This document shows, piece by piece, positions 10,963 to 23,701 of a stretch of DNA of 64,000 bases. The position numbers were made by a program, and so were the translations under genes. Under the pieces are notes generated by a model. It made no database searches. It worked only from the letters and a program-made list of their open reading frames with translations, and had not been told where the DNA came from. Each line of letters begins with the position of its first letter. Position 1 is the stretch's first letter. The stretch is from assembly GCF_028372415.1 (NCBI RefSeq), contig NC_092875.1:190245522-190309521 (forward strand), written 5' to 3'. This DNA comes from Notamacropus eugenii (taxonomy: Eukaryota; Chordata; Mammalia; Diprotodontia; Macropodidae).

Positions 10963-13835
10963 GGGGGGCAGAGCCAAGATGGCAGAGGAGAAAGATGGAT
11001 TGACTGTAGCTCTCCTCCCATAGCCCATAAAGTATCTGTAAAAAATGACTCTAAACAAATTCTAGAGCAGCAGAAGCCACAAAATGACAGAGTGAAAGAG
11101 ATTTCCAGCCCAAGACAGCCTGGAAGGTCGACAGGAAAGGTCTATCACACTGAGCTCAGAGCAGAGCACAGCCCAGCCTTGCCCAAGGGGAAAGGCATGG
11201 ACAGGACTGGAGCAGGCACTTGCAGAAGCTGCAGTTCCCAGATTTCTTCACCCATGAACACCAAAGACATCTTCAAAGGTCAGTGAGAAAGCTCTTTCAC
11301 TTGGGTGAGAGAGGAGCATGGTCTGCCCTCAGCCCTGGCCCCAAGGTGGCAGTAGCCACTGTGGTAGCAGCATCCATTTTTGGAGCCTTTCACATAGGAC
11401 TCTGGGGGAATTGAGTGGGCCAATCTGGATCTCAGTCCTGAGTGGCAGGCTTGGGGTGAGGAGGAGCACTGCCTTGGAGGAGCTGGTGGAGGAGCAGAGG
11501 GAATCCTGCTTACAGACCAGAGTGCACACCAGGAGAGTAAACTCCTCTCTCTTGATTGTGCCACCTTGGAGGAACTGAAGATTTATAGGTCCCTAGTATG
11601 CCCTCCACTTGACAAAGAACTCAAAAGTCAAGTAACTGGCTGGGAAAATGCCCAAAAAGGAGGAAAAATAAGACTACAGAAAGTTACTTTCTTGGTGAAA
11701 AAGGTATTTTCTTCCATCCTTTCAGATGAGGAAGTACAAAGCATACCATGAGAAGACATAAAAGTCAAGGCTTCTAAATCCAAAACCTCCAAACAAAATA
11801 TGCAGTGGTCTCAGGCCATAGATGAGCTCAAAAAAGATTTTGAAAATCAAGTAAGAGAGGTGGAGGAAAAATTGGGAAGAGAAATGAGAGTGATGCAAGA
11901 AAATCATGAAAAGTGAGTCAAAAGCTTGCTAAAGGAGACCCAAAAAAATGCTGAAGAAAATAGCACCCCTAAAAACAGAGTAACCCACATGGCAAAAGAG
12001 GTCCAAAAAGCCAATGAATGAGAAGAATGTTTTAAAAAGCAGAATTTGCCAAATGGAAAAGGAGGCTGAAAAGCTCACTGAAGAAAATAGTTCTTTAAAA
12101 ATTAGAATGGAGCAGATGGAAGCTAATGACTTTAAGAGAAACCAAGAAATTATAAAACAAAACCTAAAGAATGAAAAAATAGAAGACAATGTGAAAATAT
12201 CCTGACCTGGAAAACAGATCCAGGAGAGAGAATTTAAAAGTTATTGGACTACTTGAAAGCCATGATCAAAAAAAGCCCTGGACATCATCTTACAAGAAAT
12301 GATTAAGGAAAACTACCCTGATATACTAGAACCAGAGGTTAAAAAGAAATGGAAAGAATTCACTGAACACCTCCTGAAAGACCTCCCCAAAGGAAAACTA
12401 CTAGGAATACTGGAGCCAAATTCCAGAGTTTCCAGGTCAAGGAGAAAATATAACAAGCAGCCAGAAAGAAACAATTCAAGTACTGTGGAAATACAATCAG
12501 GTTAACACAGGATTTAGCAGCTTCTACACTAAGGGATCCCAGGACTTGGAATATGATATTCCAGAGATCAAAGGAGATAGGATTAAAACAAAGAATCACC
12601 TACCCAGTAAACCTGAGTATAATACCTCAGGAGAAACAATGGAATTTCAATGAAATAGAGGACTTCCAAACATTCTTCTTGAAAAAACCAGAGTTGAATA
12701 GAAAATTTGACTTTCAAATATAACAATCAAGAGAAACATGAAAAGGTAAACAGGAAAGAGAAGCCTTAAGGAACTCATTAAAGCTGAACTGTTTACCTTC
12801 CTACATGGAAAGATGTTATTTGTAACTCATAAGACCTTTTTCAGTATTAGAGTAGTTAAAGGGAATATATTATATATATATGTATATATAGTTGTGTATG
12901 GGTATATGTATATGTATCTATTATAAATGGGTATGTATGTATATGTACATGTGTGTATGTGTATATATGTATGTGTGTATACATACATATATATGTGTGT
13001 ATATATATATAGACAGAGGGCACATGGTGAGTTGAATATGAAGGGAGAATACCTAAAAAAATAAAATAAATGAAATTTACTATTGAATGGAATGTACTAA
13101 GAGTAAGAGAAAGGGAGAGGTAGAATGTAGCAAATCATCTCACATAAAAGAAGGAAGAAAAAGCTTCTACAATGGAGGGGAAGAGGGGGGAGATGAAAGG
13201 AAATAATTGAGTCTTACTCTCATGGGATTTGGCTTAAGGAGGGAATAACACACACTCTATTCAATATGGAAATCTATTTTACTCTCCAGGAAGGCAAGGG
13301 GGAAGGGGATAGGAGAGAGAAGATATTAGAAGAGACAGCAAATTAGGGAAAAGGATAATCAGAAGCAAACACTTTTGTGGGAGGACAGATCAAGGGAGAG
13401 AATGGAATAAATGAAGGGCAGAATAGGTAGGACAGAGGGAAATGTGGTTAGTCTTTTACAACATAAATATTATGGAAGTGCTTTGCATTGTTCCACATGT
13501 GTGACCTATATTGAATTGCTTGTTTTATCACTGGGGGTGGGTGGAGAGGGAGGGAGAGAATATGGAACTCAAAGCTTTAAGAATGAATGTTATAAATTGT
13601 TTTAACATGCAACTGGAAATTAAACTATACAGGCCATGTTTTGCCCTACAGGAAATAGAGGGGAAGGGGAATGGAAGAAATATGGGTAACAGAAGGAAGG
13701 ACAGACTGGAGGAAGGGGTGGATGGAATGCCTGCTGTCCTGGGGTGGGGAGAGATGAGGAGAAAATTTTGAATTCCAATTCTTGTGGAAGTGAATGTTAA
13801 AAACAGAAAAATAAATAAATTATATATATTTTTTT
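10963..13835 (+). mobile_element. HAL1-B, full-length half-L1 inserted in HAL1-A
   Basis: About 2.87 kb from GGGGGGCAGAGCCAAGATGG to an A-rich tail. It has a leader, a degraded ORF1 (about 11645-12722, with several stops and frame changes), a microsatellite (12870-13015), a purine-rich 3' region and AAATAAATAAAT near the end. There is no reverse-transcriptase region anywhere, which is the definition of HAL1. A 14-bp target duplication (10949-10962 / 13836-13849, one mismatch) flanks it, and the site reads TT/AAAAA, as expected of L1 endonuclease. Confidence 0.88.
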
Positions 13836-13849
13836 AAAAATCAGAATTG

Positions 13850-13898
13850 GCCAGATGGAAAAAGAAGTCCAAAAGTTCACTGAAGAAAATAATTCCTT
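13850..13898 (+). mobile_element. HAL1-A, segment 2 (short ORF1 piece)
   Basis: Forty-nine bases beginning GCCAGATGGAAAAAGAAG encode a coiled-coil piece of ORF1 that joins 10962 to 19940. The second interruption is HAL1-C: the duplication AGAAAATAATTCCTT is at 13884-13898 and 19925-19939. Confidence 0.85.
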
Positions 13899-13914
13899 TT
13901 TAAAAAAATTTAAG

Positions 13915-14556
<642 letters not shown>

Positions 14557-15243
14557 TTTGTTATATTTATTTTTAGATTTCGACATTCATTTCCACAAAA
14601 TTTTGAGTTCCAATTTTTCTCCCCATCTCTCCCCTCCCCCCACCTGATAACTCCTTGCATTCTGAATACCCCTTCCTTCAGTGTCCTCTCCCTTCTATCA
14701 CACCCCACCCTTTCCTTATCCCTCTTCCCTCTTTTCTTGTAGGGCAAGATAAATTTCTATACCCCATTACCTGTATTTCTTATTTTCCAGTTATATGCAA
14801 TAACAATAGAAAAAATTTGTTTCTAATACTTTGAATTCCAACTTCTCTCCCTCCCCACTCATCCCCACTGAGAAGGCAAACAACTTAATACAAGCTATAT
14901 ATGTGTTGTTTTGCAAAAGACTTCCATAAGAGTCATGTTGTGTAAGACTAACTATGTTGCACTCCATCCTACCCTGTCCCCCCCCCTTTTTTCTATTCTC
15001 TCATTTGACCTTGTCCCTTCCCAAAAGTGTTTACTTCTAGTTACTCCCTTCTCCCATTTGCCCTCCCTTCTCTCATCCCCCTCACCCCACTTGTCCCTAT
15101 CTCCCCTACTTTCCTGTCGTGTAAGATAGATTTTCATACAAAATTAGGGAACGTTATACCTTTCTTAAGCTATATGTGAAGAGAGTAAGCCACTTTTCCA
15201 CTCTCACCTCCTCCCTTTTCTCCTCCATTGAAAAAGATTGTTC
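14557..15243 (-). mobile_element. HAL1-C, 3' segment
   Basis: On the plus strand this is the reverse complement of a HAL1 3' region: ATTTTGAGTTCCAA near the tail, T/C-rich blocks, TTGTAGGGCAAGATAAATTTC and CCACTGAGAAGGCAA. It is interrupted at 15243 by HAL1-D, whose target duplication GAAAAAGATTGTTC (15230-15243) recurs as GAAAAAGATTTTTC at 18007-18020. Its poly(A) end, now poly(T)-like, lies near 13899 and is split by the RPL17 retrocopy. Confidence 0.82.
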
Positions 15244-15255
15244 GGAGGGCGGAGC

Positions 15256-15266
15256 CAAGATGGCGG
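15256..15266 (+). promoter_or_regulatory. YY1-type site at the start of HAL1-D
   Basis: CAAGATGGCGG lies 12 bases from the element's 5' end and matches the YY1 core AAnATGGCGGC closely. In human L1 a YY1 site at the same place sets the transcription start (established knowledge). The equivalent CAAGATGG is present in HAL1-A, B, C and E. Function here is inferred. Confidence 0.55.
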
Positions 15267-15934
15267 AGTAGAAAGACGCACATACACATAACTGCGAACC
15301 CACAACCCACAGAATGGCTAGAGGGGAGTAACTCATGGTGAATTCTGCACCCAGAGGCCATGGAATATTGGAGCGAGGGAGATTTCTGTTCCGGAGAGAC
15401 CTGCAAACCTCTCACGGGGGATCCTTCGCGCTGTGGACTGGGCGCCGGGACTGAGAACTGAGTGCAGCCCTGCAGCGGCCGCGACACCGTGAGGAAAAGA
15501 TCCCAGCGGGCTACGGAGACGGGATCTCCAGCGGCGGCACAAGCCCCCCCACCCACAGGTGACGAGGGTCGGTGAGAGAGTCTCTTTGGCGGGTCGAGAG
15601 GGGAGTGGGGTGTCCCCATGGATCGGGCCCCCCCCGGGAGATAGAAGCTGAGAGGGGGCTGCAGACAGGGGCTCCCCAAGCGGACGGGAGCCTGGATCCA
15701 TTGTGGAAGCTCTGTGCATAAACCCCCCCGAGGGAACGGTGCCTGAGAGGCGGCCCTGCCCCGACCTGACCATCTGAACTTAATTCTCACACTGAATAGC
15801 AGCCCTGCCCCCACCAAAAGCCCTAAGGCAGGAAGCAGCATTTGAATCTCAGTCCCCAAACGCTGGCTGGGAGGATCAGGAGGTGAGGTGGGTGTGAGGA
15901 GAATATTCAGAGGTCAAGCCACTGGCTGGGGAGA

Positions 15935-17023
15935 ATGCCCAGAAAAGGGAAAAGAAATAAAACTATTGAAGGGTACTTTCTCGGAGAAAAGACACTTCCT
16001 CCCTTCCTTTCTGATGAGGAAGAACAATGCTTACCATCAGGCAAAGACACAGAAATCAAGGCTTCTGTGTCCCAGCCCACCCAATGGGCTCAGGCCATGG
16101 AAGAGCTCAAAAAGAATTTTGAAAATCAAGTTAGAGAGGTGGAGGAAAAACTGGGAAGAGAAATGAGAGGGATGAAAGAGAAGCATGAAAAGCAGATCAG
16201 CTCCCTGCTGAAGGAGAACCAAAAAAATGTTGAAGAAATTAACACCTTGAAAACTAGCCTAACTCAATTGGCAAAAGAGGTTCAAAAGGCCAATGAGGAG
16301 AAGAATGCTTTCAAAAGCAGAATTAGCCAAATGGAAAAGGAGATTCAAAAGCTCACTGAAGAAAATAGATCTTTCAAAACTGGAATGGTACAGATGGACG
16401 CTAAGGACTTTATGAGAAAGACAGATATCACAGAACATAGCAAGAAGATTGGAAAAATGGAAGATAATGTGAAATATCTTATTGGAAAAACAACTGATCT
16501 GGAAAATAGAATCAGGAGAGACAATGTAAAAATTCTGGGACTACCTGAAAACCATGATCAAAAGAAGAGCCTAGACATCATCTTTCATGAAATTATCAAG
16601 GAAAACTGCCCTGAGATTCTAGAACCAGAGGGCAAAATAAATATTCAAGGAATCCGCAGAACACCGCATGAAAGAGATCCAAAAAGAGAAACTCCTAGGA
16701 ACATTGTGGCCAAATTCCAGAATTCCTAGGTGAAAGAGAAAATATTGCAAGCAGCTAGAAAGAAACAATTCAAGTATTGTGGAAATACAATCAGGATAAC
16801 ACAAGATCTAGCACCCTCTACATTAAGGGATCGAAGGGAATGGAATAGGATATTCCAGAAGTCAAAGGAACTAGGACTAAAACCAAGAATCACCTACCCA
16901 GCAAAACTGAGTATAATACTTCAGGAGAAAAAATGGTCTTTCAATGAAATAGAGGATTTTCAAATTTTCTTGATGAAAAGACCAGAGCTGGAAAGAAAAT
17001 TTGACTTTCTAACACAAGAATGA
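15935..17023 (+). pseudogene. HAL1-D ORF1p (L1 ORF1-like RNA-binding protein), one nonsense codon
   Basis: The frame opens MPRKGKRNKTIEGYFLGEK and runs 264 codons to a TAG at 16727-16729, then continues in the same frame for about 98 more codons to 17023. The TAG falls between the RRM-like part (RRDNVKILGLPENHDQ) and the C-terminal domain (EKILQAARKKQFKYCG); the L1 ORF1 in this window reads through there, so one substitution explains it. Before that lies a coiled coil with repeated MEKEIQKLTEEN-type heptads. ORF1p forms trimers and coats element RNA. The full frame would be about 363 codons against 393 for the L1 ORF1 at 45858. The true start may be the ATG at 15935. Confidence 0.85.
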
Positions 17024-18020
17024 AGAGAACCATGAAAAGGTGAACAGCAAAGAGAAGTCATAAGGGACTTACTAAAGTTGAACTGTTTACATTCCTACAT
17101 GGAAAGACAATATTTGTAACTCTTGAAACATTTCAGTATCTGGGTACTGGGTGGGAGTACATACACACACATGCACACACGCACACATACATAGAGACAG
17201 AGTGCACAGAGTGATTTGAAGAGGATGGGATCATATCTTAAAAAAATAAATGAAATCAAGCAGTGAGAGAGAAATATTGGGAGGAGAAAGGGAGAAGTTG
17301 AATGGGGCAAACTATCTCTCATAAAAGAGGCAAGCAAAAGACTTATTAGTGGAGGGATAAAGAGGGGAGGCAAGAGAAAAACATGAGGTCCACTCTCATC
17401 ACATTCCACGAAAGGAAAGAATAAAATGCACACTCATTTTGATAGGAAAACCTATCTCATAATACAGGAGAGTGGGGGACAGGGGCACAAGCAGGGTGGG
17501 GGGGGAGGATGGAGGGGAGGGCATGGGGAGGAGAATGCAATCCGAGGCCAACACTCATGGGGAGGGAAAGGATCTTAAGAGAATAGAAGTAATGGGGGAC
17601 AGGATAGGATGGAGGGAAATATAGTTAGTCCCATACAACACAACTAGTATGGAAATCATTTGCAAAACTACACAGATTTGGCCTATATTGAATTGCTTTT
17701 ATTCCAAGGGGAAGGGGTGGAGAGGGAGGGAGCTAAAGAAGTTGGAACTCAAAGTGTTAGGATCAAATGTAATGTTCTTACCACTGGGAAATAAGAAATA
17801 CAGGTTAAGGGGTTAAGAAAGCTATCTGGCCCTACAGAACAAAAGAGAAGACGGAGACAAGGGCAGGGAGGGAGGATAGAGGAGAGAGCAGATTGGTCAC
17901 AGGAGCAACTAGAATGCTTGGGTTTGGGGGGGGGGGATAAAAGGGGAGAAAATTTGTAACCCAAAATTTTGTGAAAATAAATGTTAAAAGTTAAATAAAA
18001 AAAAAAGAAAAAGATTTTTC

Positions 18021-18162
18021 TTATCTCTTTTATGAGTGATAGTCAGCCCCATTCCATTTCCTCCTTTCTCCTCCCAATATTTTCCTCTCTCACTCCTTAA
18101 TTTTATTTAATTTTTTTACAGATATCATCTCTTCTGATTCAACTCAACCTATACTCTCTGTC

Positions 18163-18206
<44 letters not shown>

Positions 18207-19924
18207 AAATCCCTCCACTTACCCAAATACTGAGAAAAGTCTTGAGTTACAAATATTATCTTTCCATGTAGGAATGTAAACAGTTCAGCTTTAGAAAGTC
18301 CTTTATGATTTCTCTTTCGTGTTTACCTTTTCATGCTTCTCTTGATTCTTGTATTTGAAAGTAAAATTTTCTATTCAGTTCTGGTCTTTTCATCATGAAT
18401 GCTTGAAAGTCCTCTATATCACTGAATGACCATTTTTCCCCCTGAAATATTATACTCAATTTTGCTAGGTAGGTGATTCTTGGTTTTAATCCCAGTTCCT
18501 TTGACTTGACTTTTGTTATCCTGATTGTATTTCCACAATACTTGAATTGTTTCTTTCTAGCTACATGTAGTATTTTTTTCTTGACCTGGGAACTCTGAAA
18601 TTTGACCACAACATTCTTAGGAGTTTCTCTTTTCGGGTCCCTTTCATGAGGTAATCTGTGGATTCTTTCAATATTTATTTTGCCCTCTAGTTCTAGAATA
18701 TCAGGGCAGTTTTTCTTGATAATTTCTTGAAAGATGATGTCTAGGCTCTTTTTTTGATCATGGCTTTCAGGTAGTCCCATAATTTTTAACTTGTCTCTCC
18801 TGGATCTATTTTCCAAGTCAGTTGTTTTTCCAATGAGATGTTTCACATTATCTTCTATTTTTTCAATCTTTTGGTTTTGTTTTGTAACTTCTTGGTTTAT
18901 CGTATAGTCGTTAGCTTCCCTGAACTCCATTCTCATTAACTTCCCTGAATGCCACTCTCACTTTTAAAGAACTATTTTGTTCAAAGAACTTTTGAACCTC
19001 CTTTTCCACTTGGCTAATTCTGCTTTTTAAAGCCGCCTTCTCCTCATTGGCTTTTTGGACCTCTTTTTCCAATTGAGTTAGCCTATTTTTAAAGGTGTTA
19101 TTTTCCTCAGCATTTTTCTGGTTCTCCTTTAGCAAGCTTCTGACTAGCTTTTCAAGTTCTTCTATGGCCTGAGCCCATTTCATATTCATTTTGGAGATAC
19201 AGATGCAGAAGCCTTGACTTCCTCTGACAGTATGCATTGTTCTTCCTCATCTGAAAGGATAGAAGGAGATACCTGTTCACCAAGAAAGTAAGCTTCTAAG
19301 GTCTTATTTTTTTCCCCTTTTTTGGGCATTTTCCCAGCCAGTTACTTGACTTCTGAATCCTTTGTGAAGAGGAGGGTCCTAGTGCTCCTCCTCCCCCCAG
19401 GACCATACTCAGGCCTGAGATTCACAGCAGCTGCTCAATTCCCTCAGGGGCTTTAAGCTGTGCTGCAAAGCCAATGGATCCAGGTTGTTTCCTCAGTCAC
19501 TGTAGCTGCCTGCTACCTGCTGCTGCTGCCTCTGCTGCCACCTGGGGCCAGTGCTGGGGGGACCCTGCTTCTCTCTCTCCCAGCTTGGAAAGCCCTCCCA
19601 CACTGACCTTTGAAGCTTTCTTTGTTGCTTGTGGGTTGAGGGATCTGGGACCCTACCTGCTGGGGATTCTGCACCAGAGACCTGTTCTAGTCCTTTTCCT
19701 TCCCATGCTGCATGGCTAGGGTTGGGCTCAGCTTCGCTCAGCATCCCGTGGGATAGACCTTTCCTGTTGGCCTTCCAGGTTACCTTTGGCTCTTTCACTC
19801 TGTCGCTCCGTGGCTTCTGCTGCTCTAGAATTTATTGAGAGTCATTGGTTACAGGTATTTTGTGGGCTGTGGGGGAAGCACTAGAGTACATGCATCTTTC
19901 TACTCCACCATCTTGACTCTGCCT
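18021..19924 (-). mobile_element. HAL1-C, 5' segment (leader and ORF1)
   Basis: On the minus strand it begins AGGCAGAGTCAAGATGGTGG at 19924. It then has a leader of about 600 bases and ORF1 remnants in two frames: 19237-18911 (coiled coil, NRLTQLEKEVQKANEEK) and 18936-18331 (DLENRSRRDKLKIMGLPES to the C-terminal domain). A TG/CA repeat lies at 18165-18204. The duplication AGAAAATAATTCCTT (13884-13898 / 19925-19939) marks insertion into HAL1-A; on the minus strand the site reads TT/AAGG. Confidence 0.87.
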
Positions 19925-19939
19925 AGAAAATAATTCCTT

Positions 19940-21614
19940 AAAAATTAGAATGGAGACAATGGAAGCTAATGACTTTATGAAGAATTAAGAAATTATAAAA
20001 CAAAACCAAAAGAATGAAAAAAATAGAATACAACGTGAAATATCTCATTGGAAAAACAACTGACCTGGAAAATGGATCCAGGAGAGACAATTTAAAAGTT
20101 ATTGGACTACTTGAAAGCCATGATCAAAAAAAGCCCTGGACATCATCTTACAAGAAATGATTAAGGAAAACTACCCTGATATTTTAGAACCAGAGGATAA
20201 AACAGAAATGGAAAGAATCCACTGATCACCTCCTGAAAGTGATCCCAAAAGGAAAAGTCCTAGGAATATTGTAGTCAAATTCCAGAGTTCCCAGGTCAAG
20301 GAGAAAATATTACAACCAGCCAGAAAGAAACAATTCAAGTATTGTGGAAAAACAATCAGGATAACACAAAATTTAGCAACCTCTACACTAAGGGATTGGA
20401 GGGTTTGGAATATGATATTGCAGAAGTCAAAGGAGATAGGATTAAAACCAAGAATCACCTACCTAGCAAAACTGAGTATAATACTTCAGGGGGACAAATG
20501 GGGCTTCATTGAAATAAAGGACTTCCCAGCATTCTTGTTGAAAAGACCAGAACTGAATAGAAAATTTAACTTTCAAACACAAGAATCAAGAGAAACATGA
20601 AAAGGTAAACAGGAAAGAGAAACCATAAGGGACTTATTAAATTTGAACTGTTTACATTCCTACATGGAAAGATGATATTTGTAACTCATGAGACCTTTCT
20701 CAGTATTAGGATAGTTGGAGAGAATATATTTGTATATGTGTATGTATATGTGTGTGTGTGTACATATTATATATATATATGGGGAGGAGGGAGGAGAAGA
20801 GAGAGAAAATGAAGGTGAGTATGAAGGGAGGATATCTAAAAAAGAAAATTAAGTATTGAGAGGAGTGTACTAGGAGAAAAAGAAAGGGAGAGTAGAATGT
20901 AGTAAATCATCTCACATAAAAGAGGCAAGAAATTTTTACAATGGAGGGGAAGAAGGGGAAGGTGAGAGGCAATAAGTGAGCCTTTCTTACACTAGATTTG
21001 GCTTCAAGAGGGAATAACATACACACTCAATTGTGTATGGAAGTTTATCTTGCCCTACAGGAAAGCAGGGGAGAAGGGGATAAGAGATGGGAGACAATAG
21101 AAAGGATGGCATATTGGGGGAAGAGGTAATCAGAAACAAACACTTTGGAAGAGGGACAGATCAAAGAAGAGAAAAGAATAAATGAAGGCAGGGACAGGAT
21201 AGAGGGAAATATATAGTTAGTCTTGCAAAACATGACTGTTATGGAAGTGTTTTGCCTTACTATGCATGTATAACCTATATCAAATTGCTTGCCTTGTCAA
21301 TGATGGTAGGTGGGAAGGAAGTAAGGGAGAGAATGTGGAACTCAAAGCTTTAAAAATGAATGTTAAAAATTGTTTTTACATGCAACTAGGAAATAAGATA
21401 TATAGGCAAGGGGCTATAGAAATATATCTTGCCCTACAGAAAAATAGAAAGGAAAGGGATGGGGGGGGCAGTAATGGGAGGGGAGATTGGAGGAAAGGGT
21501 AATCAGAATACATGTTATCCTGGGTTGGGGGGAGGGGGAAGATGGGAAGAAAATTTGAAATTCAAAATTTTGTGGAAGTGTCTTGAAAACTGAAAATAAA
21601 TATTTTTTTTAGAA
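19940..21614 (+). mobile_element. HAL1-A, segment 3 (ORF1 remainder and 3' region)
   Basis: Resumes AAAAATTAGAATGG and contains the decayed RRM and C-terminal domain of ORF1 up to about 20600, a TATG/TA microsatellite (about 20725-20780), purine-rich blocks and a final GAAAATAAATA followed by T-rich bases. The second copy of its target duplication is at 21615-21627. With the three segments joined, HAL1-A is about 2.6 kb and lacks ORF2. Confidence 0.87.
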
Positions 21615-21627
21615 AAGATGCTGTCCA

Positions 21628-22925
21628 CGCTTTTTTTTTTTTTTTTTGATCATGGCTTTCAGGTAGTCCAATAATTCTTTCTTTCTTTTTTTGGGGGGGT
21701 GGGGGGGTGGGGAGCATGGCAATCGGAGTTAAGTGACTTGCCCAGGGTCATACAACTAGTAAGTGTCAAGTGTCTGAAAATGAATTTGAACTTAGGTTCT
21801 CCTGATTACAGGGCTTGTGCTCTATCCACTATACCACCTAGCTGCCCTGAGTCCAATAATTCTTAATTTATCTCTCCTAGATCTATTTTCCACATTAGTT
21901 ATTTTCCCAATGTGGTATTTTGCATTTTCTTCTATTTTTTTCATTCTTTTGATTTTGTTTGATTCCTGATGTCTCATAAAATCATTAACTTCCACTTGCC
22001 CAATTCTAATTTTTAAGGAACTATCTTCCTCAGTTAGTTTTTGTACCTCCTTTTCCATTTGGTCAACTCTACTTTTCAGGAGTTTTATTTAGTGGATTTT
22101 TGTACTTCACTTTCCACTTGACCAATTATATTTTTTAAGTTTTCCTTCTCTAAGCTGTTGACTCTTTTTTCATAACTTTTTCACATTGCTCTCTTTTCTC
22201 TTCCCAATTTTTTTTTACCTTATTTGATTTTTAAAATCCTCTTGGGGTTCTTCCAAAAGGACTTTTTGTGCTATGATCCAATTCATATTCCTCTTTGAAG
22301 CTTCACATGTAGGTGCTTTGACATTGTTGTCCTCTTCTGAATTTGTGTTTTGAGCTTCTCTGTCTCTATACTTACTAAGGTCGGGGCTCCTTTTTGTTTT
22401 TTGCTCATTTTCCATCCTATTTTGTAACTTTTAAAGTTAAGTTCAGCTCCAGGGATAGAGAGGATACTGTCCCAAGCATCTTACACTGGGGGCATATGTC
22501 TGGCCACTGACTTTGTACGTTGGGGCCTTCAGGGCTGGAAGCTTGCACAGTGAACTGGGGTGACCTGACATAGTTGTGCCTGTTGTGCCAAAGGTTCTGG
22601 GGCTGGAGGCCTCAAAGCTGGCCTGCTGTGACAATGGCCTGCTGAGCCAGGACTACAGGGCCTCAGTTGCTGATCTATGCTTTGGTTAAAAGCCTCCCAG
22701 TGGCTTGCCTAGATATCACCTGTGTTCCTCTTTTACCCAAATGAGACAGACCTTTCCCTGAAGTGCTTCTAAGTTATCTTGACCTGGAAAATTTTTTCAC
22801 CCTCTCTTTTCATGTGTTCTGTTCCTTCATATTTTTTTAGAGGCTTGATTTAAAGTTATTTTTGAGGGAAACTGAAGAGAGCTCAGGCAACTTTCTGACC
22901 TTTCTCTACCATTTTGGCTCCATGT
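21628..22925 (-). mobile_element. Old L1 (Z), 5' part: leader and N-terminal ORF1
   Basis: Continuation of the minus-strand L1 of 5886-10095. The minus strand starts near TGGAGCCAAAATGGTAGAG (22922), has a leader of about 500 bases and a decayed ORF1 (22415-22215 and 22058-21865, with MEKEVQKLTEEDSSLKIRIG). Both L1 5' end and ORF1 are present, so Z was close to full length before decay. A SINE splits it at 21680-21849. Confidence 0.8.
21680..21849 (-). mobile_element. SINE inserted in L1 Z
   Basis: A 170-bp marsupial CORE/tRNA-like SINE in minus orientation, ending TATACCACCTAGCTGCCCTG on the plus strand. A perfect 15-bp duplication, AGTCCAATAATTCTT, is at 21665-21679 and 21850-21864. The G-rich run near 21692-21712 is part of the insertion. 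Confidence 0.85.
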
Positions 22926-22944
22926 CTTGTCTAGATTATTACAA

Positions 22945-23537
22945 CAGTCTCTTCTCCTTCTGTCCACATGGGAAATCATACCCTTACCAATGGATGCTCT
23001 ACTCAAAGGAATATAAATTTTGTTTGCTGAAACCTAGTAAGGTATTTTGAGATTTACAGGCTAGATTTCTTTTTTATTGACCATGCCTTAAACCCAAAAC
23101 ACTGTGGCTCTCTTTGATTGGCCAGCAATAGATCTGAGACCAAGTCCCACTTGGTCATTGTTTAGGCCCTGATCGGCTCAGAGTTAATGTAAATAATTGT
23201 TCTGTTTTGGTCAGAAACCCTGAGGGTCTTCTCCCTAGGTAAAGAGGACATTCTCTGCCTCAATTTTACCTGCCCTTAATCACTGAATGGGCATTGCCCC
23301 CAGAAAAACTGAAACCTTAGCTCAAAAAGACCAAAGCTGCCCACTGCATCTGAGGCCATCATTTTTAGTCATCCTGATTTATATTTTGCCACTGGACTCA
23401 GATGGCTCTGGAGGAGAGTGAGGCTGGTGACTTTGCACAGTTCTCCCTCACTTAAATCCAACTCATTTGGATGATATCTCAGGATATCTCCTACCTGATG
23501 TCTCCATCCTCTTTGAGAACAAAGACAAACAACAACA
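22945..23537 (+). repeat. Marsupial interspersed repeat with ACAACAACA tail
   Basis: Ends GAGAACAAAGACAAACAACAACAG, a tail typical of RTE-mobilised marsupial SINEs and related elements, and sits inside L2 with ACAACAG at both edges. It has no ORF. The family name is not certain. Confidence 0.5.
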
Positions 23538-23701
23538 GCCTCCTAATTAATTAGTCCTCCTGCCTAAACTCTCCTACTACTCCCATTCAACTGACACACT
23601 GCTACCAAAGTAATTTTCCTTAATCTCATATTTGATCATGTGATCAACCCCAATGGATTCTCATTTGCCTGTAGGATCAAATAGAAATTTCTCTGCTTGA
23701 C

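Larger units (their letters stand above)
15244..18006 (+). mobile_element. HAL1-D, full-length and youngest half-L1 in the nest
   Basis: About 2.76 kb, from GGAGGGCGGAGCCAAGATGG to an A-rich tail, flanked by a 14-bp duplication (one mismatch). The leader (15244-15934) is GC- and CpG-rich, unlike the older copies where CpG has decayed. ORF1 (15935-17023) is open except for one TAG. After ORF1 come spacer sequence, a CA microsatellite (17157-17190) and purine-rich blocks, with no ORF2. It is inserted in HAL1-C, so it is the last of the four HAL1 insertions in the nest. Confidence 0.9.

Noticed and set aside
10133..11578. Several 60-113 codon ORFs in the HAL1-A and HAL1-B leaders
   Set aside because: They are overlapping frames in non-coding leader sequence with no similarity to ORF1 or any other protein.
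15170..15859. Minus-strand ORFs of 229 and 146 codons antisense to the HAL1-D leader, recalling antisense ORF0 of primate L1
   Set aside because: They lie in a GC-rich leader where stops are rare, overlap in two frames, have no recognised domain, and end beyond the element boundary; chance ORFs are the simpler reading.
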